From Paralvinella palmiformis (lineage: Eukaryota; Annelida; Polychaeta; Terebellida; Alvinellidae): a stretch of DNA of 64,000 nucleotides. Position numbers and translations under genes: made by a program. The stretch spans positions 1,284,501-1,348,500 of the forward strand of contig JAODUP010000040.1 in NCBI GenBank assembly GCA_025642065.1, in the 5' to 3' direction. Below the pieces are notes generated by a model that searched no databases, was not told the origin of the DNA, and was given only the letters and a program-made list of their open reading frames with translations. This document shows positions 25,201 through 36,224 of the stretch, one piece after another (the first letter of the stretch is position 1; each line of letters starts with the position of its first letter).

Positions 25201-28200
25201 TTTACAATAACAAGAAAGAAGATTTTAAGCACTGGATGATACATACATCCAACCAGTTTAAATGAGCAAAAAGAAAACCTTGATTGAACACAAACAATTA
25301 TACTATTACCTACAAGAGAATGGTACACTAACTGCAATAACTAACTACAAGAAAAAGAACATTAAACAAAGAAATTTCACAAAAAAAATTAAATGTTTAT
25401 GAGTGCTTGGTAAATTTGAAACAATACAGACTGGCATAACACATGGACTTACTACACTCTGTAAATGCTGGATATACACTGCTGCAAAAAAAGCAGCAGG
25501 AAATCCAGGCATCAACCAAATTTCAATCAATTCTGCTCTGAATCAGTGTATTCAGTTTATATAATATATCCAAAAGGCATCCTTACCTGTTTTACAATGT
25601 CCTTGTTGATCTTCTGTAGACTTATATCAATATGTTTACGTTTGTTAAAGACATCATCCTTGTAAGATCTGATTCGCTTAAGTTCTGTCTGATAGAGGTC
25701 ATTGGATGAAGCTGACAATAATTTCTGGATACATCAAGTCAAGAAGATAACATTGTAAAGTAAGGACCCATTAATTAAATAATACTGTTATTTCATGGGC
25801 AGTTCTCCATTTCATGACAATTTACTTCTTTTCAGTTTACAATTAACACCTTTGCAAATAAGATTTAAATAGTGAAGAAAGATAAAAAACATACAAATAA
25901 TGTATTTACTACATTAATAACAACCAAAATTTATAAGAAAATTATAAAAGAAACCTGATGCAGCCTTAACAGCCTAACTTTTAGCGTAAACAAGGTAGAT
26001 ATAATCTTTTAATTGAAAGAATCTATTTTATTTTAATCATTTTTTGAATTTATATAAGAAAATCTTTTTCTAATTCAAAATTATTCAAAATGTGACACGA
26101 TCTTCCATTCAATCAAATAACAAGAAATTTAAATGTTCCCAGAATGCAGTTATCCATAAAAGTCAAATATATATTTAAACATTTTGAAAAGAAAAAAGGC
26201 CTTTTAAAAATCTACATTTCAATTTTGATATTCCTTTTATTGTTTTGTATTTAATTGCTTTATCAATCAGTCAATCACCTTTATGATACAAAGGTATATA
26301 AATAATAAGACACTTTAAAATGTAAGGCCCAATTAATAATTAATATAGTTCAGATTTGTGCAAGATGAAAGGAATAAAACAAGCTTTAAGTATTGTTTAA
26401 TGGCTCATTATTTCTCTTGCTCTCAAACATACACCACAAGTTTCTAATTTCAAATTAACCACACAGATCTTCGTGAAACTTTTAGAATTAATGTGTGATT
26501 GATGGGATTTCATTCAAATTTGAAAATATGCTTTATACACTTATTTAAAGACAAAGGTTAGGCATGAGGGTATCAATTAGAACTTATATCTTTTAATTTA
26601 TTTGACCTAAATCGTCAAAGATGAATCCTTATTAATGAAACAGATTATAAGATTATAGCAAAAAAGTATTGACTGAACAGAATATGGTCTACAGAATATA
26701 GACAAGGCCAATATTAAAATTTCATGATGAGATTTTTTTAAATTTAACATTGATTTTAATCAGTAACAACTTGGATCATTATCTTAAACCTAGTTTATAT
26801 CACTAATCATATTTTATTGAGTTAATGATGTTTTATTAACCTTTAGTTATTAGCAGAAATCATTTGATTTCAATTATTAAAATAAGATTTGTGCACAACT
26901 ATGTTTAATATTATAAAAAAAGATTATCTGATTTCAATTCCTTTTAAAGTTGAATTATAAAAATTATTTTAAAAACATTTAAATTTTTCTCCTGAATTTT
27001 GCAAATATTAATCCTATACACCAAAAAGTACAGACCTTCCATAGTAAATTAATTAAAAAATAATATTAATTAAGTATTTATTAAATCAGGCCTTACATGC
27101 CCTTTTTGGTGTATAGGATTAATATTTGCAAAATTCAGGAGAAGGAAAATAGGATTTAAAATAATTTTTATAATTCAACTTTAAAAGGAATTGAACTCAG
27201 ATAATCTTTTTTTATATATATTCATGGTGTAAAAAGCACTAATTTATAAGGGATCAGACAATGAATTATGACATACTCTTTTAAACTTGTAGATTTACAT
27301 AATTAAATTTGAGTTATAATATTAAAGAAACAAAATATAAGATAATGAAAAATATTGTTGTTGATAATTACACCTGATCTACTTAAAATCAGTGATTTTT
27401 ATTTAAAAAATCAACAGAATTAAGTCACAATTTAAATAAACATGATTTAAATCAGCTAGGTATTGTTATAAAGGTATTAAAAGATACAGATCTCTCCTGT
27501 TCCAATGCCTTGATTTTGTCACTAATGCTCTCCACCTCTTCTTCAAACTTCTTCCTGTTGGGAGGACGGATCATTATTTTATGTTCTCCACCTGAAATAT
27601 ACATCAATCACAATCATAGAAAATAAAGATGGTATATTTATTCAGAACACAATAAGTTGAAAATGAACCAATAAAATTGGAACCAGGTTAGTTGTGGATG
27701 TTCTCTTGGACTGATACAAAGGCCATTACAGCAGCACCCATTCAGGATTAAATACAACCAAATATATTGTGTTTCATATTAAACTGTCTTGAATATGTGT
27801 AAATACCAGGGTGAGAAATGCTGGGAATTATCACCATGTCCAATACTATCTTATATAGTACCGTATATAATATCTTATAGAGTACCATAATCATCTGTAT
27901 ATTATGCACACTTTTTTCACCGTTTTTTTCGGGGATGCACATTATACACCATAACTAAATTGTTTTTTGAATACTTGTTTTACAAAGCTGCTGATCTCAG
28001 ATGAAACCTGCTGCTGGGAAATAAAATAGACTTTTATTCTTTTTATTATTATTTTCATGCCGACCTGCCTGAATTAGGCTACCACATGGCCTAATCCAAG
28101 ATGGTGACAGGTCAGTTCCGCTTCGTAATTATTTCAGTTATTTCTACAGAAATCAGTTTTCAAGCCTAGATATCTTGTAAATTTAAACTAATTATAACAA

Positions 28201-29755
28201 CCCCCTCACTGAGAAACACATAAATAGTTCAAACTTTGCGGAGATCTACTTAAAATCACCATCAAAAATATCGCTGTGATAAGCTTAGTGCTGATAAAAG
28301 AATATGTGCATTGCTATTTATATTAAATACTGTAAAGTTAACTAAACTCTGTTCATGTTTATTATAATAAAACACTTAATTCTTTGTGTCTAATTATTAT
28401 CTTTTATCACCTTTAATTACCCAATGATCAAAAGGATTATTATACAGGGTGTGAACATAAATAAACTATGATAAAAACTCTTGAAACATCTAGACTTATA
28501 AGTGCTTCATATTTCATTGATAAGTGAAACAATAGACAACTGCCAACAACTGAGACAAGTTTGTTTATTAATTATAACATCAAAGCAATTACGAATGGAA
28601 ATCAAAGGTTGTGACAAACAGCTTTTGATCTTTTGCAGATCTTAGAAGCAAATCTGTATCAGGCCATCATATGCAGATTTTCCCCATTTCTCCTGAGCGC
28701 TATACACCAAAACTAGGTTTTTCCAGACATTTTTCTGGTCAACAAGGGTGTGCGTTATACATGGAAAATTATGGTAACATGCATGCCAATAAAAAATTCC
28801 ACAAAATACAGAAATCCCCTTGCACAAAGGGAAGGGTGGTTATACAACATCCATATAATAATATCAAAGTATAGTCTTTTGTATTTTAATAACTTGTACA
28901 ATATTAATGGGTGAGTACTATCAAAGGACAGAAGGAAGAAACTATGGATGAACCGAGAAGCCCTAGCTATGCAGATGAAGGCAAAGCCTAGAAACAATAT
29001 AATTCAACAAAGAGCGATGCTGACCACATCAGAGCATGCCAAGCTTGGAACGAACTCCCCAAACTCATATGTCAACTATGAAAATAATTTGATAAAGATC
29101 TGGCCCAAAACATGAAGTCACCGCTTCACTTTCAAAATCCAAATTAATTAAAATACTTCAAAAGTTCTTACTCAGTTAGTGAAAAGTCTAACCAAGAGTG
29201 TCCACTCGTCTTCTAATATCATCCCAGTGACAGTATCAGTATGATGATCTCAGTGTCAGAGTGTGAATTTGTGGCTATGCCAAGCTTAGACTATGACACA
29301 GGTCTATGTTCTATGTCTAGTACGGATATGTGATATATGTCAAAAGTGTAAACATCAAAACAATCGGTTCCATGCCAACTGCCAAAGATAATAGATGTAT
29401 GAGACTATGTACGTAATTGTTACTAACATATATTTCCTACAACGTGTACTCTCGTGATATCGTAAGTAGTCGATGATTCATCATATAATATGATTATAAC
29501 GATGCGTCATACAAGATTACAGTCTAACAGTTCTGTTGTTTGTGTTAGGGACAGTCCCATCATCATGACCATTTCCGATCCATGGGCCTGTCAACAGTGA
29601 GTGAGTGACCAGTATCCAGTCTCGAGTCTAGGCCTATCATTATGGCTATCACTACCCTAGGTCTATGCCCTATCATTGCCAATGGCATGGTTTTACCTAC
29701 CTCCATTATCTTCGCGATCGCCGGCGTCCGAAACGTTCCTAGACGCTTCGGCCAT
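14862..29755 (-). CDS. BFR1-like coiled-coil protein, 12 exons, 681 aa
   Basis: Exons in transcript order are 29755-29701, 27591-27488, 25724-25587, 24525-24353, 22917-22845, 22658-22562, 18027-17871, 17776-17646, 16894-16770, 16384-16268, 16153-16097 and 15680-14862. Every boundary is GT-AG and the 2046 coding bases stay in frame. An N-terminal RPPNRKKFEEEVESISDKIK is followed by almost continuous charged coiled coil to about residue 275. Then come YQDEIQLCQTLVAYLQRF, a KKNKKDKR basic patch and a short conserved-looking helix (SLEIFEQFSRLNI...). A Ser/Thr/Cys-rich tail covers about 410-681. This order resembles the BFR1 family, known in yeast as an ER/polysome-associated mRNP protein, and related plant coiled-coil proteins. 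The assignment is from memory of family style, not a search. It could be another coiled-coil family. Confidence 0.85.
15333..15569 (-). repeat. 21-bp coding minisatellite (Cys heptad array)
   Basis: Codons for Cys recur at intervals of 7,7,7,7,8,7,7,7,7,(Gly),14 residues. Units include CEGSPTV, CTTSAGV, CTDDKPM, CSSALRM, CDVTSAG, CRDMAAT, CNVSVVN, CSDSIVS and CADSTVS. The DNA shows a matching 21-bp period, with GAGTCAG-like cores on the plus strand around 15346-15400. One unit has eight residues and one has Gly instead of Cys. Confidence 0.9.
16553..16580. repeat. (AT)n microsatellite
   Basis: TA dinucleotide tract in an intron of the BFR1-like gene. Confidence 0.9.
18429..19317 (-). pseudogene. 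Non-LTR retrotransposon reverse transcriptase relic
   Basis: Minus-strand frames, joined by frameshifts, read PLNIFIDDLL, then CNVFACADDITVMCAT. The latter is the RT catalytic block, with the usual aromatic of (F/Y)ADD replaced by Cys. GIKKTKCMVISS, EILGVIFEDD and a thumb-like LLYGLDCIPLS region follow. There are at least two frame changes and no start, so it is dead. It lies in the 4.5-kb intron between exons 6 and 7 of the BFR1-like gene, in the same orientation as the gene. Confidence 0.85.
19435..20585. mobile_element. Non-autonomous hAT-like element with 8-bp TSD
   Basis: The left end is CAGGATTGGGGTGATTAC; the inverted right end is AAGGGTTGGGGTAATCG. It is flanked by a perfect 8-bp direct repeat CTTTGTGC at 19427-19434 and 20586-20593. 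Both subterminal regions are packed with GATTAC/GTAATC motifs in both orientations. The length is 1151 bp and no transposase frame is visible. An 8-bp duplication is the hAT hallmark. It sits in the same intron as the RT relic. Confidence 0.88.
22183..22219. repeat. (AT)n microsatellite
   Basis: TA dinucleotide tract in the intron between exons 6 and 7 of the BFR1-like gene. Confidence 0.9.
23345..24110 (-). mobile_element. LINE 3' region, degraded, in BFR1-like intron
   Basis: In the minus-strand frame starting near 23719, the segment SRLKSYGDCAFSVAAPTL, then NRLPANIRNV and a second-frame LKSLLKTHLFKVAF, is the typical C-terminus of a CR1/Jockey-type ORF2. A 3' UTR follows and an AT-rich (ATT)n-like tail lies near 23340-23360. 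The upstream end (about 24045-24110) matches 58677-58740 next to an RT relic, suggesting the same family. Confidence 0.75.
24810..24950 (-). mobile_element. tRNA-derived SINE, 5'-truncated, 14-bp TSD
   Basis: It is flanked by the perfect direct repeat GACTAATTATAAGA (24796-24809 and 24951-24964). The reverse complement starts at GATCACTACCACC, so the head with the A box is missing. The B-box-like GTTTGAATCTC and the body to the AAACATCAATCA tail are kept. Confidence 0.92.
26911..27217. mobile_element. Hairpin element with about 119-bp inverted arms
   Basis: The left arm 26911-27029 and right arm 27099-27217 are near-perfect reverse complements around a loop of about 69 bp. Examples are AGATTATCTG at 26921 against CAGATAATCT at 27198, and ATTAATCCTATACACCAAAA in both arms. 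The main mismatch patch is around 26976-26988. The structure is that of a foldback/MITE element. It lies in the intron between exons 2 and 3 of the BFR1-like gene and would be transcribed. Confidence 0.88.
27885..28774. mobile_element. Non-autonomous TIR element with TA duplication
   Basis: The left end is CCATAATCATCTGTATATTA, then TGCACAC. The inverted right end is CCATAATTTTCCATGTATAA, then CGCACACC. TA flanks each end (27883-27884 and 28775-28776). The length is about 890 bp and no transposase is visible. It lies in the first intron of the BFR1-like gene. Tc1/mariner or pogo affinity is inferred from the TA duplication. Confidence 0.8.
29701..29755 (-). CDS. BFR1-like gene, first coding exon
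   Basis: It starts with ATG at 29755-29753 in the context AAATATGG, with A at -3. It encodes MAEASRNVSDAGDREDNG and ends with a split Gly codon at donor GTAGGT. The next exon completes it as GGEHKIMIRPPN. The exon is GC-rich compared with the flanking introns. Confidence 0.8.
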
Positions 29756-29759
29756 ATTT

Positions 29760-30740
29760 ATCAATCGCTAATCCTTTTCTAATGATATACAGTAAGATTC
29801 AAACCCAATCAACAATCACCGATAAAACCATAAACCTGACGAAAGCTTTTCTGCAACAACCAAACATTCGTACGGCCATGTTGAATCACGTGACGGCTGT
29901 CTGCACACTGACATGTCTTAACCTGACCTAATTATTTGATCCTGACTTGAACTAATTACGACGGTGCTTGCAGCCACCTTAGAAATGAGGACATTATTGC
30001 AATCATTGACCTATGATTGCAATAATATTAGACCCACACCGGCGACACTACCGAGTGCTACGATAACTATATGTTTTAAACTAACTATCTATGGTGTGAG
30101 GCTTAAGATTAATAAGATGGCATTAATTAAATGAAAACAAGAGAAATTAAGCAAATATTGATTTCATACCGAGTTGAAAGTCTGACCCAATATTTCACCC
30201 CCGCCCCACGGCATTGGCGAACGACTACTGTGATAAATCAAGTCGTGGATTGAGTCTTAGTAGAGCTAACTATAACATATAGGGATGGAGGTTGTTGAGA
30301 TTTACCCATTACTTGTTTTTAAAATCCCGATACATGAAGATAAATATCAAATATGGAGGTTAATTCAGGCAATTAAGTTTGATGAACAACAAAGCTTAAT
30401 TTTATTACTTTTCACTTGAATTCAAGTATAAGCAGGAATTAAAGTTTTTAACCATGTATATCACAATTATAGCTGTCATATGTGTACACATATTATATAG
30501 GCCTACTTTTTAAGAAATATAATTATCTGGGGGGGGGGAATAAATATATTCATCCATCTATCTAACTCTCGATAGATTGAGTAATTCCGATTCTTTTGGG
30601 GCACCCAATGTTGCGCTTTATAAATTGATTCTAAAACGATTCAAAATTAAATTAGTTTAGTTCTTGTTTTCAAAGCAGTGAGTTTAATATCACGGGACAA
30701 GGTCAAATATATCCGATAATATTAATGCCCACCCCTAGTA
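29760..30740. other. Upstream region of the BFR1-like gene
   Basis: Contains the presumed promoter, which is locally less AT-rich than the flanks, and then unrecognised intergenic DNA with a G9 run near 30530. No second gene reading rightward from this promoter is seen. Confidence 0.4.
29886..29893. promoter_or_regulatory. TCACGTGA E-box palindrome in the BFR1-like promoter region
   Basis: A perfect CACGTG-type palindrome about 130 bp upstream of the start codon of the BFR1-like gene. This is where a core promoter or 5' UTR would be expected. It is the site type bound by USF and MiT/TFE bHLH-ZIP factors. Function is inferred from position only. Confidence 0.45.
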
Positions 30741-30756
30741 TAACGTATAGCCATAC

Positions 30757-30759
<3 letters not shown>

Positions 30760-30804
<45 letters not shown>
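30760..30804. repeat. (AT)n microsatellite
   Basis: TA dinucleotide tract of about 44 bp at the left edge of the LINE relic. Confidence 0.95.
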
Positions 30805-30806
<2 letters not shown>

Positions 30807-30839
30807 GATATTATAATCTAAACAAATAATTTCATTGCC

Positions 30840-32215
30840 ATTTAAAATGCACTGCAAATTGTCAACGATATCCGTTTATGTCGCCAACTGATCCAGAAGA
30901 GGTATCTCGAATCATAACATCACTAAAATCTAATATCGGTCATGGTGGCACCAGTTCGAAACTCTTAAAAACTTTGGAACCAGCTCTATGTGAGCCAATC
31001 AGTGTCTTAATAAATGAATCATTACGAATATTGCAAAAATTATACCCATTTATAAATACAAAGAAAAAACTGAAATGGAAAATTACAGACCTATATCTTT
31101 ACTCCCATCAATTTCTAAAATCTTAGAAAAAATGTCCATAAAAGAATATATAGTTTCTGTGAAACTCAGAATGTACTCTATGGTTTTCGATCGAAACACT
31201 CTACTATTGACGCAGTCTCCAAATTCTCTGCCCATGTTATGGCCTCATTTGAAAGTAACCTGATCACACATGCAGTATTTCTGGACCTCTCTAAGGCATT
31301 TGACACAATAGATCACAATAGTTTGTTGAAAAATCTACATTTTAGTGGTGTTCGCGGCGTTGCCTTGGAGTGGTTCAGGAACTATTTGACAAACAGGTCC
31401 CAATTTGTGTCATGCCATCACATACATTCTGCCAGTCATAGCGTCAATTGCGGGGTTACCCAATGAAGTGTCCTCGATCCACTCCTATTCACCATCTATA
31501 GAAATGATTTATCCCGTGCATTAAAATATTCAAAATGCACCTTATTTGCAGACGATACAACAATATATTGTACTTCTCAAAACCCAAAAGAATTACAATA
31601 AAATACCGAATATGACATGAGAGCATTATCAGACTGGTTCTATGCAACAAATTATCATTGAATGTTCCGAAGACCAATTTTGTTGTGTTTGCCCCAAAGA
31701 ACTCAAACAATAACAAAACATCCATCACACTCGCAAATCAACAAGTATTAAGAGTCAACAATGGAAAATTCCTAGGTATTTATATAGATGATGGACTTGA
31801 GTGGGATGACCACATCAATCATATTGTCAAAATGCTATCTAGGGGATCATATGCAATTCATACGGTCAAAACATACTACATTATACTACAGTCTTATTCA
31901 TTCTCATCTTACGCATTGCACAGTATTATAGGGATCAGCATGTCAATACAGACTGCATAAACTTGAAATATTACAGAAGAAATAAATCAGAAATATATGC
32001 AATGCTGGACACAATACATTGATAACTCTACTTTTTAAGAAGCTAGGCATTACCAAATTAATAGACATATATAATATCCAATTAATGTATTCATACACCA
32101 CTGGTATTCTACTTACTTCATTATAAACAATATTTACAAATAATTCTCTTGTATACCGTCATCAAATACGTCATTCCCGGGATCCTTATAGAATAGCTAG
32201 AAAAGGGGCATTATT
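30840..32215 (+). pseudogene. Non-LTR retrotransposon reverse transcriptase relic
   Basis: Broken frames read PTDPEEVSRIITSLKSNIGH, NYRPISLLPSISKILEK, AVFLDLSKAFDTIDHNSLLK, CTLFADDTTIYCTS (catalytic FADD) and FLGIYIDDGLEWDDHI. The last part is HSRDPYRIARKGAL, the tail of such ORF2 proteins. Several frameshifts and stops interrupt it. The 3' end runs into (ATTG)n and (AT)n at 32211-32286, which is probably its simple-repeat tail. Confidence 0.9.
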
Positions 32216-32234
32216 GATTGATTGATTGATTGAT

Positions 32235-32286
<52 letters not shown>
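32211..32286. repeat. (ATTG)n and (AT)n compound repeat
   Basis: About six ATTG/TTGA units followed by about 48 bp of AT. It lies directly after the RT relic, where a LINE's short tandem tail is expected. Confidence 0.9.
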
Positions 32287-32289
<3 letters not shown>

Positions 32290-32798
32290 CGCTTATAGTA
32301 ATAAAATGTTTAACATAATCAAAATTGCATTCGAAATTAGTTAATGATATTATAAAATGAAGATAAGCTGCAGTATTTAAAGAATATTTTAAAACAAGAA
32401 TATGCCGAATGAATACGTCAATGCACTGACGTGTCTAAATTAAGCAAGATCATAGATATGACAAGGGCATCGAGGTGAAACAGACCGTATACCACCCTAT
32501 CGCTATTCAAAGTCAAATTAAAACCCAATCACCATATAGTAATGAAATATACGAAAAGTACAAGTCTGAAAATACGAACGTATGGAATGATATCCCACGC
32601 ATACGCTGTGTGTAGTTTGGCAGATGAGCACCCAAAAGCGCACCAAAACACTAAAATCTCCCATTTTATATACACATCGACCTAAAATACATGCTGATGT
32701 ATAAGAACGGTCACGTAAACAGCTAGGTCGCAAACAAGCTGGCAATGTTTTCTTCTGGTGGCGTCAAGAGGATGACGAATAGAATATTAGCTATCTAG

Positions 32799-32801
<3 letters not shown>

Positions 32802-32878
<77 letters not shown>
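32802..32878. repeat. (AT)n microsatellite with ATAC interruption
   Basis: TA tract of about 76 bp, interrupted by ACATACATACAT in the middle. Confidence 0.95.
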
Positions 32879-32881
<3 letters not shown>

Positions 32882-33194
32882 TGAGATATTCAGAGTTATA
32901 TTGTGAAGGCAGCCAGAAAAGCCGATCGGAAGTCTTCAGTGGTATTCAGTGGTAGCCAACAAAGTTCAAATTAGAAGCCTACAGGCTACACACAAATATT
33001 CCCTGTTTACTCAGTAAATTTGACAGCCTAGAAACCGTACTTGATCAATTTGAAGCATTCTTCTGTGCAGTATATTTCTGAATGATAAAAACGCCACAAT
33101 ATATTATACCGGAATATAACTTGATTACAAATAATAGGCCGTCAAAAGGCAAGGAGGTGTACAATTTATGTACTCGATAAATACTCATACAAAC

Positions 33195-34187
33195 GCCGCC
33201 AAGACGTTGAAATAAACATGGAAGGACACTTTGAACTTATATCTATAGAAATAGAAAAACATCATATTCTGGTGTCTGAACTGTATAGAATTCCTACCAC
33301 AAATGAAGCAATATCTGTGGAGAGATATAATAAGTTAATAAATACTATTATGAACACAAACTTGATGTGATTATCGCAACTGACCAGGATATAGATCTCC
33401 TTGAAACCAGTAAAGTCTCATCGGATCTCTTTGATATATTCTTTACAAGTGTATTATGCCAGCCGTTATTCGACCAACAAGAATAACACACACCAGCACA
33501 ACACTGATTGATAACATTTACATTAAGAACATGCAATGGATTCGAAAATTTTAAATCTGCAATTATCCTTTCTGCATGACATATCCTATCACTTACCAGT
33601 TTTTGCCTGTTTTGGCTCAAAAATTAAACTGAAGCCAGAAACTCTGTAATTTACATGTAGACCAAAGGATGATACTCAAATCAATTGATAGTCAGATCTG
33701 TGAAACACGAAGACTGGACAAGTTTAACTAATGATGATAACATTCATATGGCATACGATAAATTTATCACTAAATTATGGGATGTTATATACCAGCACGC
33801 ACCAGAAAAAAACAGTATAACTATCAACAAGAAATTAAGAAACTCTGGATGACAAAAGGAATCCTACCATCAATAAAACAACGAGAAAGATTATTATTTA
33901 AAAAATGCACAGGGAAGCATCGTGATAGTACAGCCTATCAAAAATATCTCAAACATAGAAATTGTATAAATAGTCTTAAGCGAACCACCAAATAGAGTTA
34001 TTATGGTAACCTCCACAATGAGTACAAATACGACTTAAGGAATTTAAGGCATAGGCAGTTCTTAATACAATAATTGACCGTACATGTGATAAAACTAGTA
34101 TATTGGATAACTTCATTATAAATGGCTCTCCCAACAGTGATCAAGGTCAAATTGCTAAATAATTCTGCAATTATTTCTCAAATGCAG
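33195..34187 (+). pseudogene. LINE endonuclease and linker relic
   Basis: Frames read FELISIEIEKHHILVSELYR, HKLDVIIATDQDIDLLE and PAVIRPTRITHTSTTLIDNI, the C-terminal part of an APE-type LINE endonuclease. The linker WMTKGILPSIKQRERLLFKK and NEYKYDLRN follow. Many stops and frameshifts are present. It is cut at 34188 by a SINE. In a normal element this part precedes the RT, but the RT relic in this region lies 1 kb to its left. Confidence 0.85.
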
Positions 34188-34345
34188 GATGATGATTGGT
34201 GTTTTACGGCCACTTTTGTGCACACGGTAGGCTAAATGGGTAATGAAGCGAAGTTAAAGATGAAACACCCTTCAGATATGCCAACGCCGAGATTCGAACT
34301 CAGGTCGTAGTGATTTTTGATCCAGTTAGACCACGGAGGCGCCCC
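34188..34345 (-). mobile_element. tRNA-derived SINE, inserted at the end of the LINE relic
   Basis: The reverse complement starts GGGGCGCCTCCGTGGTCTAA (A-box region), has a GTTCGAATCTCGGCG B-box segment and ends with ACACCAATCATCATC. It is a nearly full-length copy of the family at 50881-51066 and 62535-62700. No clear direct repeats flank it. Confidence 0.85.
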
Positions 34346-34491
34346 ATGTTACATCTGTCAATGCTATACGTATTTTAATTTGGTCACATGTACATGTGCC
34401 CGAACCTATACCCACAGTCAAACATTCGACGCACAACCTGTAAGAATTGTGAATATTTCCACTAATCAAATGTTTGATTAAATTAAAACTA

Positions 34492-34550
34492 CTATTACTA
34501 CCACCACCACCACCACCACTACTACTACTACTACTACTGCTGTTACTACT
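34492..34550. repeat. (ACT/ACC)n trinucleotide repeat
   Basis: ACC and ACT units in tandem. It creates a spurious Ser/Gly-rich frame on the minus strand. Confidence 0.9.
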
Positions 34551-35037
34551 TATCACAAAGAAGAAACGAGAATTTATGTGATCAGCGAAATGACGGTCAA
34601 TGACTTGTATCAGTTTAATAATTTATGTTATAAAATTAACTGTTGATCAGAAGCTTTTTTCCGATTGTTAAAATATCAACGTTTTCTAGCAAGTATTGAG
34701 GACTGTTGACATATTGAAGCGAGTATGTGTAGAAAAACGACCGTCCAATTAAGTGTTGTACAACAAACCTAGCTATTACTCACAAAACACTGTCCACATT
34801 TTCATTATGGCCTCGTTCTTTAGCCAAATAGTTTAAAGCCGTCTGTAATTCTGTGTTATTTTTGGTTAAAAACGAGTCAACCCAATCAATTTTAAAAGGG
34901 AGCATCCATATATGTTTTAGGTCAATGGATGAGCATAATGTTTGTCATCCAATGACAGCGAGGCTCCTATTTTGGCGCCAAACGGCATAAACTCCGAAAT
35001 CCCGATCTAACGGATGACGTGATTTTTTTAATAATTG

Positions 35038-35210
35038 GTGATGATGATTGATGTTTTACGGCCACTTCTGTGCACATAGTAGGCTAAATGGGCCGAGCGA
35101 CCTCCAAAGGTAATGAAGCGAAGTCAAAGATGAAACAACCTTCGATAAGATATGCCCAGTGGTACTGATCTGTGGTCAAACACGCTATCGCTAGACCGCG
35201 GAGGCGCCCC
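35038..35210 (-). mobile_element. tRNA-derived SINE copy
   Basis: The reverse complement begins GGGGCGCCTCCGCGGTCTAG, an A-box-like head, and ends in ACATCAATCATCATC. Left TTTTTTAATAATTGG and right TCTTTTATAAATGGC may be a decayed 15-bp duplication. Confidence 0.85.
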
Positions 35211-35870
35211 TCTTTTATAAATGGCGCGATCGAGATACCTACCACAAAAATACCCTGGGAAATACCAAGAATCCCGACTTAATTGTTTATGATCATATCA
35301 TGCAGATTGCGAAGATACCTTGCTATACACAACAGTAAAAAGTAGTGTTAGGATACGATTGGCCCTCTAAACGTGGCTGTGAGTATATTTAAAAGTGGAA
35401 AGATATAAATTATTTATAAATAGCTATACTACATTTTCTTTATCTACAAAGATCGTGCATGATGTTTATGGCTGTAAACAGGGCCAATGCTGCTGAATGA
35501 TTAAGCCCATAATTTTTCTCCAGCCGACAGTGAGATAATCTGAATTTAAACTAAATCCAAATAAATTTAAAATGAGTCATTTGCAATTCAATCAGCGCAA
35601 TAACTATGATTTACTAATATAGCCAGCGCAATGAAAATACTGTATGCATTTAATTATGAGACCATCTCATCAATTATCTAACAGTTAACTAATTCGTGTA
35701 TCGAACTAGTTAATTACCAGTCATAATTCTATTACACTATATAAAATACGGATTTACTTTGTTTACGATCATATTAAAATCTGGTAAAACAGGCAGAAAC
35801 GGACAGATTTTAGGTTTGCCTAATGTCATGTATGTCACACAGGGAGATTCCAGAGAGGTAACTAACGTGC

Positions 35871-35886
35871 GACACACACACACACA

Positions 35887-35943
<57 letters not shown>
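35871..35943. repeat. Compound (CA)n(CT)n(AT)n microsatellite
   Basis: Three dinucleotide motifs follow each other without spacing. Confidence 0.95.
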
Positions 35944-35946
<3 letters not shown>

Positions 35947-36224
35947 GTTTGGTCCTGTTTATATGGTGGTAGCGGTTTGAGTAAAATTATTAACATTATC
36001 GTGAATGTGAAGCTGGTGAATCGTTCCTAGAATTATAGATATCTATGTTAGAACTGTACCAGCGTACATCCTTTAAATCCGCATTCATTGTCATGCCCAT
36101 GTAATTAGATTATTTTTTAAATGAGGCAAAAACACGTAATCGCCAAGCGGAGCTAGCCAAAAAAATTGGGCGATGGGTTTTCAAGTCGGAGCTTTCTTTG
36201 GCCAAACACAACAATGACGTCTAA

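Noticed and set aside
34326..34556. Ser/Gly-rich 76-residue frame, minus strand
   Set aside because: Produced by translating the ACT/ACC trinucleotide repeat and a SINE head.
35759..35944. 61-residue frame ending in a long Ile-Tyr run
   Set aside because: The run is a translated (AT)n microsatellite.
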